IMG/VR virus record: IMGVR_UViG_3300033997_000565
Location: 1-42,275 of that record
DNA: 42,275 nt
Reading direction: 5' to 3' (one strand)
From: a virus
Shown here: positions 14,165 through 21,808 of the stretch, one piece after another
How positions within the stretch are numbered: position 1 is the first letter of the stretch
Layout: each line of letters begins with the position of its first letter
Position numbers and translations under genes: made by a program
Notes under the pieces: generated by a model
Told to the model about the DNA's origin: nothing
The model's input: only the letters and a program-made list of their open reading frames with translations
Database searches by the model: none

Positions 14165-14613
14165 TGGTCGCCTACGGTTTCAAGAAGTTCTTCAGCCCGC
14201 AGATCGAAAGTGGCCACAAACGACAGACCGTGCGCGGTGATCGCGACCGCCATGCCCGGCCGGGCGAGCGCGTCCAGCTCTACGAGGCCATGCGCACCCA
14301 ATATTGCCGAAAGATCATTGACGATCCGGTCTGCACCCACGTCGTTCCGATCGAGATCGTGGTGAGCGACCTCATCAATGAGCTGATAGCCAGCATCGTG
14401 ATCGACGGCGTGCATCTGCACCGGACCGAGGTCGAGGCGTTCGCCCGCCGTGACGGCTTCGCGCCCGAGCTGCTCGGCAACAGCTATCCGGCCAAGCTCT
14501 ACGGCCGGACGGCACGGGAGACGATGGGGCGGTTCTGGATCGCCAATCATCCGGGCGTTTCGAAGTTCACCGGCGTTCTGATCCGCTGGCAACCGGAGGC
14601 ACCGACGCCATGA
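14164..14613 (+). CDS. ASCH-domain (PUA-like) protein
   Basis: The 149-residue product has the ASCH signature G-x-K-x-x-T-x-R at residues 17-24 (SGHKRQTVRG), then PGERVQLYEAMRTQYCRKI, the usual second block of this fold. ASCH domains are RNA-binding or act on modified nucleosides; some are amidohydrolases of N4-acetylcytidine. The substrate here is unknown. The C-terminal half contains HRTEVEAFARRDGF and a Trp-containing end. ATG 14164 shares one base with the gemA stop. Confidence 0.75.
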   Translation: MVAYGFKKFFSPQIESGHKRQTVRGDRDRHARPGERVQLYEAMRTQYCRKIIDDPVCTHVVPIEIVVSDLINELIASIVIDGVHLHRTEVEAFARRDGFAPELLGNSYPAKLYGRTARETMGRFWIANHPGVSKFTGVLIRWQPEAPTP

Positions 14614-14825
14614 ACCGGAACGTCTCTCCCATGACCGTCATGCCGCTCTTCGGCTGGCCGGAGCAGCGGGAGATAGACGTTCTGCAGACGAAGCGGGACG
14701 AACTGGCGGCACGTGCCGCCAAGCTCCCGCGATTTTCACACAAACGCCTAGAGCTGGAAGTGCGGCTGAAAGCCTTGACCGAAGAACAACTGAGAATATC
14801 GAGCAGGATCAATCATGGAAGATGA
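14610..14825 (+). CDS. Small coiled-coil protein of unknown function (71 aa)
   Basis: Overlaps the previous gene by 4 bases and the activator gene by 11. Residues 18-66 form a charged helix with heptad-like leucines (REIDVLQTKRDELAARAAKL; LELEVRLKALTEEQLRI), probably a coiled coil. No family recognised. Confidence 0.6.
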   Translation: MNRNVSPMTVMPLFGWPEQREIDVLQTKRDELAARAAKLPRFSHKRLELEVRLKALTEEQLRISSRINHGR

Positions 14826-15207
14826 CCGTTTCTCCCATCTGCCCGTGGTCATGCGCGAGATCGCCGAGGTTGCCGGTCTGGAAGCCGCATGGGCAATCGT
14901 GCAGGCGCAGGGCGGCCGCGTGGCCTATATTCCCGCCAAGGCTGCTCCGGGCCATTGGTTGACGGAGCTGGTCGGCATGGAGGCCGCCGCGAAAATCTGC
15001 AATTTCTACAAGGCGGGCGATTCCGGCTACCGCATTCTGGTCCCGATTGCCAAGGACGCCGCAAAGCGGTTAAGATTGGTGAAGGCACTGGCTGACGGCA
15101 TGTCGGCCCCGGATGCGGCTGCAGCCGCTGGCATGCATGTCCGGTCAGCATTTCGCGCCCGCAAGCGCATGAAGCACAGCGACGACGATCAGGGCAGTCT
15201 TTTCTAA
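14815..15207 (+). CDS. Mor-type transcription activator of the late genes
   Basis: The 130-residue product resembles the Mor/C activator family of Mu (Mor has 129 residues). The N-terminal half (LPVVMREIAEVAGLEAAWAI, 'GGRVAYIPAK', 'HWLTELVGMEAAAKIC') is the dimerisation part. The C-terminal helix-turn-helix covers about 88-118 (LVKALADGMSAPDAAAAAGM then HVRSAFRARKRM). It is the last gene before the first dyad at 15219. No second activator (C homologue) is visible in the window, so this protein probably drives all three dyad-bearing promoters. Confidence 0.88.
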   Translation: MEDDRFSHLPVVMREIAEVAGLEAAWAIVQAQGGRVAYIPAKAAPGHWLTELVGMEAAAKICNFYKAGDSGYRILVPIAKDAAKRLRLVKALADGMSAPDAAAAAGMHVRSAFRARKRMKHSDDDQGSLF

Positions 15208-15218
15208 AGAAACATTTG

Positions 15219-15269
15219 CTGACACTGACAGTGTCAGGGGCGCGACAGCACCACCTTTGAAGCACATTT
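15219..15269 (+). promoter_or_regulatory. Late promoter 1 with activator dyad ACTGACAGTGTCAG
   Basis: The dyad ACTGACAGTGTCAG at 15224-15237 lies in a longer symmetric block (15219-15237). A weak -10-like CACATT sits at 15263-15268, about 32 bases past the dyad centre, and no -35 is present. In Mu, Mor and C bind near -43 and replace the -35 contact, so this layout fits an activator-dependent promoter for the lysis and packaging genes. Confidence 0.75.
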
Positions 15270-15306
15270 GAACGGATTTCAACGAACCGTTCAAGGTGCT
15301 TTTTTT

Positions 15307-16275
15307 ATGTCTCCCAACGTCAGTCCGAAAGGACGGAAATTTATCTACGGACACGAAGGCGTCGTGCTGAAAGCCTATCGTGACGTTGTCGGGGTGTGGA
15401 CGATCGGCCCCGGCCTGACCGCTGCCTCCGGTGTCATCACGCCCAAGGCGGGAATGACGATTACCTCCGAAAAGTGCGATGAGCTGTTCGATCTCGCCGT
15501 CGCCCGCAATTATCTGCCCCGCGTGGTGAAGGCGCTCGGCGCGAATGTCAGTCCTTACGCGATCGATGCGGGTGTTTCTTTTGACTGGAACACCGGCGCG
15601 ATCCTGAAGGCGTCGTGGGTGAAATCCTTCCTTGCCGGGAAGAAGGAAGAAGCCCGCCAGCGCCTCGGTCTCTGGAATAAGGCAGGCGGCAAAGTTCTGC
15701 GCGGCCTGACGCGCCGCCGTGGCGAAGAGGCGAACATCCTCCTGCTCGGCAAATATCCCGCCGACATCGAGGCGGCTTCCACGACCATTGCCGACACGGC
15801 CCGGTTTGCGGTTTTCGTGGTTTCCGCGACGACGCCGGAAATCGAGGAGGTCAGGACCGGCCTCACCAGCATCGGTTTTGATGCTGGTACCGTGACCGGC
15901 AAAATTCTCCGATCGGCGGTCGAGGGTTTCCAGAAAACCTACAATCTCACTATCGATGGGAAGATTGGCAGGGCAACCCTGTCCACCCTGCAGCGTGAAC
16001 TGGACGCCCGGCGTAAGGCCAAGAGCGGTGCGGTAACGACCGCTGCCAGCACCACGGTCGCAGCGGGAGATCAGGCCGTCAGTACCGTGACCACGCCAGC
16101 GCCAGCCGATCCGACCTCCGTTGTGCCGGATCATATCGCCTCGTGGATCGGTGGCGGCATCGCCGTGATCGCTGTCGCCTATCTTGCATGGCAGGCCTAC
16201 CAGTACCGTGACATCATCGCAGTGCGCGTTGCCGACAAGGCCCCGCGTCTTGGCGTCTGGCTGCGGAGCTTCTGA
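15307..16275 (+). CDS. Endolysin: GH24 muramidase, peptidoglycan-binding domain, C-terminal membrane anchor
   Basis: The enzyme would cleave glycan strands of peptidoglycan for lysis. The 322-residue product (ATG 15307, ribosome site CAAGGTG) has the T4-lysozyme triad with exact spacing: E17, D26 and T32 in GHEGVVLKAYRDVVGVWTIG. A PG_binding_1 domain follows at about 178-235 (TGKILRSAVEGFQKTYNLTI then DGKIGRATLSTLQREL). After a Thr/Ala/Pro linker a transmembrane segment occupies about 280-300 (WIGGGIAVIAVAYLAWQAYQ). A C-terminal anchor is unusual for a phage lysozyme. A same-frame TTG at 15268 is an unlikely earlier start because it lies in the promoter region. Confidence 0.92.
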   Translation: MSPNVSPKGRKFIYGHEGVVLKAYRDVVGVWTIGPGLTAASGVITPKAGMTITSEKCDELFDLAVARNYLPRVVKALGANVSPYAIDAGVSFDWNTGAILKASWVKSFLAGKKEEARQRLGLWNKAGGKVLRGLTRRRGEEANILLLGKYPADIEAASTTIADTARFAVFVVSATTPEIEEVRTGLTSIGFDAGTVTGKILRSAVEGFQKTYNLTIDGKIGRATLSTLQRELDARRKAKSGAVTTAASTTVAAGDQAVSTVTTPAPADPTSVVPDHIASWIGGGIAVIAVAYLAWQAYQYRDIIAVRVADKAPRLGVWLRSF

Positions 16276-16276
16276 C

Positions 16277-16810
16277 ATGAGCGCAGCCATCACCTCCATT
16301 CTTATCGGGGCCGCCGCGAAAGTCGGCGCTCCCATCGTCAAGGGCGTGCTGGAGAAGCATGTTGGCGGGCTTGCGGGAACGCTGGCCGGCACCGTGGTTG
16401 ATCAGGTGGCCGAGCGCCTCGGTGTTGAGCCGGACGCCTTGCCGTCCGTCGATCAGGCCGAACTCGGCGATGCCGTCAGCGAGGTCAACGCCAACATGCC
16501 AGAACTGATCGCCCTTTATGAAAAGGGCCTTCAGGGGCAGTTCGCGCTCCTCCAGGCCGAGCAGGCTGAAGGCTTCTGGCAGAGCGCGTGGCGTTGGGGC
16601 TGGATGTATCTGCTGGCGTTTCTGTGGATTTGCGCATTTTTGCTTTTCCCGGTTCTGCGCGTCTTTGGCATTCACATCGACCCGATCGACAACACCACCC
16701 TGATGACGCTGACCGGCTGGTTCATCTCCCTCTATATGGGCGGCCATACGCTGAAGGAGTTCGGCAAGCAGGCGGTCGAAGCCGTCAAGACTTGGAAGCG
16801 CACTCCATGA
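16277..16810 (+). CDS. Holin, 3TM GTA-type family
   Basis: The 177-residue product has a hydrophobic N-terminal segment (AITSILIGAAAKVGAPIVKG), an amphipathic middle and two strong membrane helices: about 110-130 (WGWMYLLAFLWICAFLLFPV) and about 142-160 (LMTLTGWFISLYMGGHTLKE). The C-terminal WRWGWMYLL...GWFISLYMGGHTLKEFGK layout is that of the '3TM holin' family known from gene-transfer-agent and transposable phages. It would form the lesion that lets the endolysin act. It starts one base after the endolysin stop and overlaps the next gene by 4 bases. Confidence 0.85.
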   Translation: MSAAITSILIGAAAKVGAPIVKGVLEKHVGGLAGTLAGTVVDQVAERLGVEPDALPSVDQAELGDAVSEVNANMPELIALYEKGLQGQFALLQAEQAEGFWQSAWRWGWMYLLAFLWICAFLLFPVLRVFGIHIDPIDNTTLMTLTGWFISLYMGGHTLKEFGKQAVEAVKTWKRTP

Positions 16811-17025
16811 ATTTCGGTGGAAATGCTGCGTTCGAACAGGCCGACCTGCGCGCCGAACAGGAACGGGAGGCGGCTATTGCCGCCGCCTCTCGCACCTTGC
16901 GCAGCCCCGGCACCATGCAGTGCGAGGATTGCGGCAGCGATATAGCCCGCGAACGCCGCCTTGCGCTGCCATCCGCCACACGCTGCATCGCCTGCCAGAC
17001 GATGCTGGAGAGATCGCGAGTATGA
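16807..17025 (+). CDS. TraR/DksA-type zinc-finger protein
   Basis: The 72-residue product ends in a four-cysteine finger, C39-E-D-C42 and C60-I-A-C63, with the family pattern CxxCG..I...RL...P....C..C. The first 35 residues form a short acidic helix. Phage TraR/DksA proteins bind the RNA polymerase secondary channel and mimic DksA plus ppGpp. Such genes regularly sit between the lysis and packaging genes in Mu-like phages. It overlaps both neighbours by 4 bases. Confidence 0.85.
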   Translation: MNFGGNAAFEQADLRAEQEREAAIAAASRTLRSPGTMQCEDCGSDIARERRLALPSATRCIACQTMLERSRV

Positions 17026-17414
17026 CCACCGCAGAAATAGCCCTTTATTGCAGCCTCGCCCTCTCTGCGATCGCGATATTTGGACACGTAAAGGGCTGGA
17101 TGAACACCGGCGAAAAGCAACTGACGGAAGATGTGGCTGCGCTGAAGAAACAACAGGCAGCCGATGTTGCGGCGCTGAGAAGCGAAGACGAGTCGCACGA
17201 AAAAAAGCTGATCGAACACGACCGCCGCATCCAGTCGGTTGAGAGCGACATGAAATATCTGCCCGACCGGGAAAGCCAGCACCGGCTGGAGCTGGCGCTC
17301 GAAAAGGTCAACGGGCGTCTCGACACCCTCAATGAAACCCTCAAGCCGATCAAGGCGAACGGCGAGGCTATGAACGAACTGCTGTTGGAAAGGGCGCGAC
17401 AGGCCAATGTCTGA
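17022..17414 (+). CDS. DUF2730 protein (Mu gp25-like): membrane helix plus coiled coil
   Basis: The 130-residue product has an N-terminal membrane helix (AEIALYCSLALSAIAIFGHV, residues 4-23) and a long coiled coil (LTEDVAALKKQQAADVAALR; KKLIEHDRRIQSVESDMKYL). This matches DUF2730, found before DUF3486 in Mu-like phages. An i-spanin (Rz-like) role would fit the topology and the nearby lysis genes but is inference. ATG 17022 overlaps the previous stop. Confidence 0.8.
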   Translation: MTTAEIALYCSLALSAIAIFGHVKGWMNTGEKQLTEDVAALKKQQAADVAALRSEDESHEKKLIEHDRRIQSVESDMKYLPDRESQHRLELALEKVNGRLDTLNETLKPIKANGEAMNELLLERARQANV

Positions 17415-17721
17415 TATCGGTGTGGATTGGGCGCGGATGCGCCGCGAGCGTGCACGGCTCATCATCCTGAAGGCGCTTGCCGAGCAGGTGAATGGTTCCT
17501 TGGACAGCAGCATGATCGAAGAAATCATGCCGAGCTTTGCCATCAGGGAAACACGCCTCTGGATACACGAGCAGATGGAGTATCTGGCTGAACGGGACGC
17601 GGTGACGCTCACCAAGGCCGGAACGGTCATGATTGCCACGCTCAATAAACGTGGCCGCCGCCATCTTCAGCGCGACATTGCTATTGAAGGCATCCTGCGC
17701 CCCTCCGAGCCGGGTGAATGA
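17407..17721 (+). CDS. Mu gp26-position protein, VpaChn25_0724-like winged helix
   Basis: The 104-residue product resembles the phage family known as VpaChn25_0724: RARLIILKALAEQVNGSLDS, a helix-turn-helix-like segment, then EYLAERDAVTLTKAGTVMIA and TLNKRGRRHLQRD. The fold would be a winged helix. It always sits between DUF2730 and DUF3486 genes; its role in packaging is unproven. Overlaps neighbours by 8 and 4 bases. Confidence 0.78.
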   Translation: MSDIGVDWARMRRERARLIILKALAEQVNGSLDSSMIEEIMPSFAIRETRLWIHEQMEYLAERDAVTLTKAGTVMIATLNKRGRRHLQRDIAIEGILRPSEPGE

Positions 17722-18353
17722 CGATGGGTCGCGGTCGCCTTTCCGGCATTGAGCTGTTGCCTGAAGCCTGCGCGGATATCGTCGCATGGGCCGCCGAGGA
17801 ACTTCAGAAGCGTGAGCGAACGCAGACGGAAATCTATGAGGAGTTCGTCGGCAAGCTTGAGGCGCTTGACCAAGAATACCGTGGCGAGCTGGAATTCACC
17901 ATTCCCTCCTTCTCGGCTTTCAATCGCTATTCGATCCGTCTTGCAACGCTGACGCAGCGTCTCAACCAGACCCGCGAAATCGCCACGACGCTTGCCAGCA
18001 AGTTCGATGCCGCCGCCTCCGATGATCTCACCCTGATCGCCTCCGAGGCGATCAAGACGCTGGTGTTCGAGCTGGTGACGGCCGGTGGCGAGGCCGGGTT
18101 CGATCCCAAGGGCGCGAAAGCTCTTGCCGACGCCCTGTTTTCCGCCACCCGTGCACAGGGCGTTTCGACGGCTCGCCGCCAGAAGGTCGAGGCCGAGTTT
18201 TCCAAGAAGGCCGAGAACGTCATCGACAAGGTCTCGAAGGAAATGGGCCTTTCATCCGAGCGCGTTGCACAGCTGCGCCGTGACTTCCTCGGCGTGCGGC
18301 CGGAACACAAGACGGAACCCGAAACCGTAACCACCAGAGGATCGCAGGAATGA
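17718..18353 (+). CDS. DUF3486 protein, probable terminase small subunit (Mu gp27-like)
   Basis: The 211-residue product begins GRGRLSGIELLPEACADIVA, the conserved DUF3486 opening (R..S.ld.LP......v...l), followed by TQTEIYEEFVGKLEALDQEY and a long helical body. In Mu, gp27 is in the small-terminase position directly before the large terminase. DNA recognition for headful packaging is the likely role. The C terminus is disordered (KTEPETVTTRGSQE). Confidence 0.83.
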   Translation: MTMGRGRLSGIELLPEACADIVAWAAEELQKRERTQTEIYEEFVGKLEALDQEYRGELEFTIPSFSAFNRYSIRLATLTQRLNQTREIATTLASKFDAAASDDLTLIASEAIKTLVFELVTAGGEAGFDPKGAKALADALFSATRAQGVSTARRQKVEAEFSKKAENVIDKVSKEMGLSSERVAQLRRDFLGVRPEHKTEPETVTTRGSQE

Positions 18354-18526
18354 TGGATGCTGCCCGCCCAGAGACGTGCAGCCGGTGCGGTGGCGTCGGG
18401 CAGGCTGTCAAACGCATCAACCATCGCCGGGACGGCACGATCTCCAGCATCGTCTATGACGTGAAGGTGATCTGCAAGCCCTGCAAGGGTAGCGGCCTCG
18501 CGTGCATGGAGGTTCGCCGTGACTGA
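18350..18526 (+). CDS. Small DnaJ-type CxxCxG zinc-motif protein (58 aa)
   Basis: The frame from ATG 18350 (overlapping the previous stop) to TGA 18526 overlaps the terminase start by 8 bases. The product carries two CxxCxG motifs, CSRCGG (10-15) and CKPCKG (42-47), each followed by a glycine, as in one zinc site of DnaJ. Such mini-proteins can bind RNA or unfolded protein. The function here is unknown. Confidence 0.65.
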   Translation: MMDAARPETCSRCGGVGQAVKRINHRRDGTISSIVYDVKVICKPCKGSGLACMEVRRD

Positions 18527-20189
18527 TAGCGCGCTGCCCGGCCTGCCGCGTGGCAAGTGGGACGGCTCGGCCGTTCTCGCCAGTCTGGCCGACCTGCCTC
18601 CCGAATTGCCCCGCGGGGCAGACGTGCCGGACGATCTCGACCCGCTTGCCGAAGGCGTGCTGATGAAACATCAGTCCGAGTGGCTCGCGGACGATTCCGA
18701 TCTGAAGCTTGGCGAAAAGGGCCGACGCACTGGTATCACCTTTGCCGAGGCGACCGACGCGACCCTGATCTCGTCCTCGGCTCCGAGCGCCGGTGGCCAG
18801 AACTATTTCTATATCGGCGACACCAAGGATAAGGGCCGCGAATTCATCGGCTATGTCGCCAAGTTTGCCAAAACGATCGCCGACGATCTCGGCCAGATCG
18901 AGGAGTTCCTGTTTGAAGACGAGCTGAAGGACGGCTCGACGCGGTATATCGCCGCCTACCGGGTGCGTTTCCGATCGGGTTATCGTGTCGAGGCGCTGTC
19001 GTCGCGGCCGGAGAACATCCGTGGTCTTCAGGGAACCGTCTGCATTGACGAAGCGGCTTATCACCGTGACGTGCGCGGCGTCCTCGATGCCGTCAACGCG
19101 CTCCTGATCTGGGGCGGCAAAATCCGTGTCATCTCGACGCATAACGGCGTCCTCAATCCGTTCAACGAATTGATCCGGGAAGCGCACGCTGGAAAAATCC
19201 CGTTCTCGGTCCATCACATTCCGTTCGCGCTCGCCGTCAAGAACGGCCTATTCCGGCGCGTCTGCATGCTCAAGGGCGAAGAGTGGACCCAAGCGGGACA
19301 GGACGCGTGGGAAAAGAAAATCCGTGGCTCCTACGGCGTTCGTCTCAGCGCCATGCGTCAGGAGCTGGACGCGATCCCGGCCGATCAGGCGGGGGCAGCG
19401 CTCACCCGCGTGCAGATCGAAAGCCGCATGGAGAAGGATATCCCGATCCTGCGCCATGCCCAGACCGACGATTTCAAGAACTGGAGCGAAGAGGACCGGA
19501 CGGCCGAGGCGCTGAAGTGGTGCAGGGAAAACCTGATCGCCGTTCTGGAGCGGCTCGATCATCGCCGTCAGCATGTATTCGGTGTGGACTTTGCCCGCAG
19601 CGGCGATGCCACGGCAATCGTGGTGATGGAGATCGGGCAGGACCTCGTCAGGCGCGTCCGCTTTATTGTCGAACTGCACAACATGCCGTTCGACCAGCAG
19701 CGCGAAATCCTTTTCTATGTTTGCGATCGTATCCCGAGCCTTGCCGGTGGCGCGCTCGATGCCGGGGGCAATGGTTCCTATCTCGCGGAAAAAGCGACCC
19801 AGAAATACGGCTCCAGCATCATTGAGGTCAAATTCTCCGAACAGTGGTATCGCCGCGAGATGACCGCCTATGTCGCGGCCTTCGGCGACCAGACGATCGT
19901 GCTGCCGCTCGATGCCGATGTTCTGGCGGACCATCAGGCGCTCGCCTATGTCAGTGGCGGCTATATCAAGGTGCCGGACGGTCATCGCTTCAAGGGCGCG
20001 AATGGCTTCAACCGCCACGGCGACACCGCAATCGCCGGAGCCTTGGCCTATTTCGCATCCCGATCCGAACTTGAATACTTCGGTTACACCACGGTCGATG
20101 AACTGGACACCATGGACGGCGTCCAGCTCTTCGAGGCGGTTGCGACCGGAGACATCCTTATCCCGACATTGAATGGAGGTCTTCACTGA
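18519..20189 (+). CDS. Terminase large subunit (Mu gp28-like)
   Basis: The motor-nuclease pumps DNA into the prohead and cuts it. The 556-residue product (GTG 18519) has a Walker A-like GEKGRRTGIT at 65-74, Walker B in GTVCIDEAAYH (D177, E178), a coupling motif region 'IRVISTHNG', and an RNase H-type nuclease domain with FGVDFARSGDATAIV (D357), GALDAGGNGSYLAEKA and a final HGDTAIAGALAYFA. Size and motifs fit Mu gp28 (about 550 residues). It overlaps the 58-residue zinc-motif gene and ends one base into the portal start. Confidence 0.93.
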   Translation: MTDSALPGLPRGKWDGSAVLASLADLPPELPRGADVPDDLDPLAEGVLMKHQSEWLADDSDLKLGEKGRRTGITFAEATDATLISSSAPSAGGQNYFYIGDTKDKGREFIGYVAKFAKTIADDLGQIEEFLFEDELKDGSTRYIAAYRVRFRSGYRVEALSSRPENIRGLQGTVCIDEAAYHRDVRGVLDAVNALLIWGGKIRVISTHNGVLNPFNELIREAHAGKIPFSVHHIPFALAVKNGLFRRVCMLKGEEWTQAGQDAWEKKIRGSYGVRLSAMRQELDAIPADQAGAALTRVQIESRMEKDIPILRHAQTDDFKNWSEEDRTAEALKWCRENLIAVLERLDHRRQHVFGVDFARSGDATAIVVMEIGQDLVRRVRFIVELHNMPFDQQREILFYVCDRIPSLAGGALDAGGNGSYLAEKATQKYGSSIIEVKFSEQWYRREMTAYVAAFGDQTIVLPLDADVLADHQALAYVSGGYIKVPDGHRFKGANGFNRHGDTAIAGALAYFASRSELEYFGYTTVDELDTMDGVQLFEAVATGDILIPTLNGGLH

Positions 20190-21808
20190 TGGCCACGCCA
20201 CCCCGGATCATCGACCAGTGGGGAAACCCGATCTCGACCACGGACCTTGAGGATGAATTCGCCGCCCCCACCTTGGGCGGCATTCATTCTGTATGGCAGG
20301 AAACCATTGTCAGCGGCCTGACCCCGCATGCACTTGCGGAGGTTTTGCGGCAGGCCGCTCGCGGTTATCCCGATCGGTTCTTTTCGCTCGCAACGGACAT
20401 GGAGGAACGCGACCTGCATTATGCGGCCGTGCTTGGTACCCGCAAGCGGGCGCTGACCGGTATCACGCCGCTTGTCGTTGCCGCGTCCAGCTCGGCCGAG
20501 GACGAGAAGATTGCCGAGGCCGTCCGTGAAATGATCGGCCAGCCGGAGTTCGTGGACGATTATCTGACCGACCTGCTCGACGCCTTGGGCAAAGGCTATT
20601 CGGTTGTCGAGACCATATGGGACCGCAGCGCCAAGGAATGGTGGCCGAAACGATATGAGTGGCGCGACCAGCGGCATTTCGTGATCGACCAGCGCGACGG
20701 CCGCACGCTGCGCCTGAAGGACAGCAGCATTGAAGGTGTTGACCTGCCGCCCTTCAAGTTCTCGATCCATCGCCCGAAGCTGATGTCCGGCCTGCCGATC
20801 CGCGCCGGTCTCGCCCGGCTGGCGGCGTGGGCGTTCCTCTACAAGAGCTATACGCTCAAGGACTGGATGGCTTTTCTGGAAGTCTACGGCATGCCGCTCC
20901 GCGTCGGCCGTTATAGCCGAAACGCCAAGGATGCCGAGAAGCGCGTGCTTCTGACGGCAGTGCGCAACATCAGCTCGGACGCTGCAGCCATCATCCCTAA
21001 GGAAATGGAGATCGAGTTTATCGAGGCCAAGGGTGGCACCGGTAATGCCGTGTTCTCAGCCAAGGCGGAATATCTCGACCGGCAGATTTCCAAGGGTGTT
21101 CTCGGCCAGACCATGACCACGGATGACGGTTCATCGCTCGGTCAGGCGGCCGTGCATGAAAATGTCCGTCATGACATTGCCCGTGCCGATGCCCGCCAGA
21201 CGGCGGTGACCGCAAACCGCGATCTTATCCGGCCTTTCGTGGACCTGAATTTCGGGCCTCGCGACAAATATCCGACGATGGTCATTCCGATCACCGAAAA
21301 CGAGGATATCAAGGCGCTGGTCGAAGCCATCTCGGCACTCGTGCCGCTCGGCCTTGAGGTTTCCATGCCCAAGGTCCGCGAGCGTATCGGTTTCGAGGAG
21401 CCGGACGAAGACGAAAAACTTCTCAAAACCGCTGTGCCTGGCACAGCCCTGCCGAAGCCCGAGGAACCGCCAGCGCCGGACAAAAACAACCCGCTGAAGC
21501 CGAAGGACAGCGCGCAGGCCCGCGTCCAGCCGTGCGCCCATTGCGGCGGTTTTCATGCTGTCGCAGCTGACCAGCGGCCCGAACTGGAGGCGCTTGCCGA
21601 CGATGCCCTGTCGGAATGGGAAACCGATCTTGAGCCGCTCGTAAAGCCGCTTCAAAGGCTCTTTGAAAACTCGAAAAGCTATGCGCAGCTTGAGGCCGGT
21701 CTCGATGACCTGATCGCCAAGATGGACGCCGGGCCGCTCGCCGATCGGCTTGCCAAGCTGCAGATGAAAGCCAGAGGTTTGGGGGATATCGGCGATGGGC
21801 GTAGCTGA
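20189..21808 (+). CDS. Portal protein (DUF935, Mu gp29-like)
   Basis: The 539-residue product forms the dodecameric portal through which DNA enters the head. The DUF935 pattern is clear: 'I.DQWGNPI', 'HALAEVLRQAARGYPDRFFS', 'DMEERDLHYAAVLGTRKRAL', 'YSVVETIWD', 'GLARLAAWAFLYKSYTLKDW' and 'EVYGMPLRVGRY'. A short Cys/His segment (CAHCGGFH, about 449-456) precedes the C-terminal helices. The gene overlaps the MuF gene by 14 bases, as in Mu. Confidence 0.93.
   Translation: MATPPRIIDQWGNPISTTDLEDEFAAPTLGGIHSVWQETIVSGLTPHALAEVLRQAARGYPDRFFSLATDMEERDLHYAAVLGTRKRALTGITPLVVAASSSAEDEKIAEAVREMIGQPEFVDDYLTDLLDALGKGYSVVETIWDRSAKEWWPKRYEWRDQRHFVIDQRDGRTLRLKDSSIEGVDLPPFKFSIHRPKLMSGLPIRAGLARLAAWAFLYKSYTLKDWMAFLEVYGMPLRVGRYSRNAKDAEKRVLLTAVRNISSDAAAIIPKEMEIEFIEAKGGTGNAVFSAKAEYLDRQISKGVLGQTMTTDDGSSLGQAAVHENVRHDIARADARQTAVTANRDLIRPFVDLNFGPRDKYPTMVIPITENEDIKALVEAISALVPLGLEVSMPKVRERIGFEEPDEDEKLLKTAVPGTALPKPEEPPAPDKNNPLKPKDSAQARVQPCAHCGGFHAVAADQRPELEALADDALSEWETDLEPLVKPLQRLFENSKSYAQLEAGLDDLIAKMDAGPLADRLAKLQMKARGLGDIGDGRS

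Noticed and set aside
15145-16392. Antisense open frame of 415 codons across the endolysin and holin start
   Set aside because: The sense strand encodes a clear GH24 endolysin; the antisense frame has no domain and crosses the late promoter.
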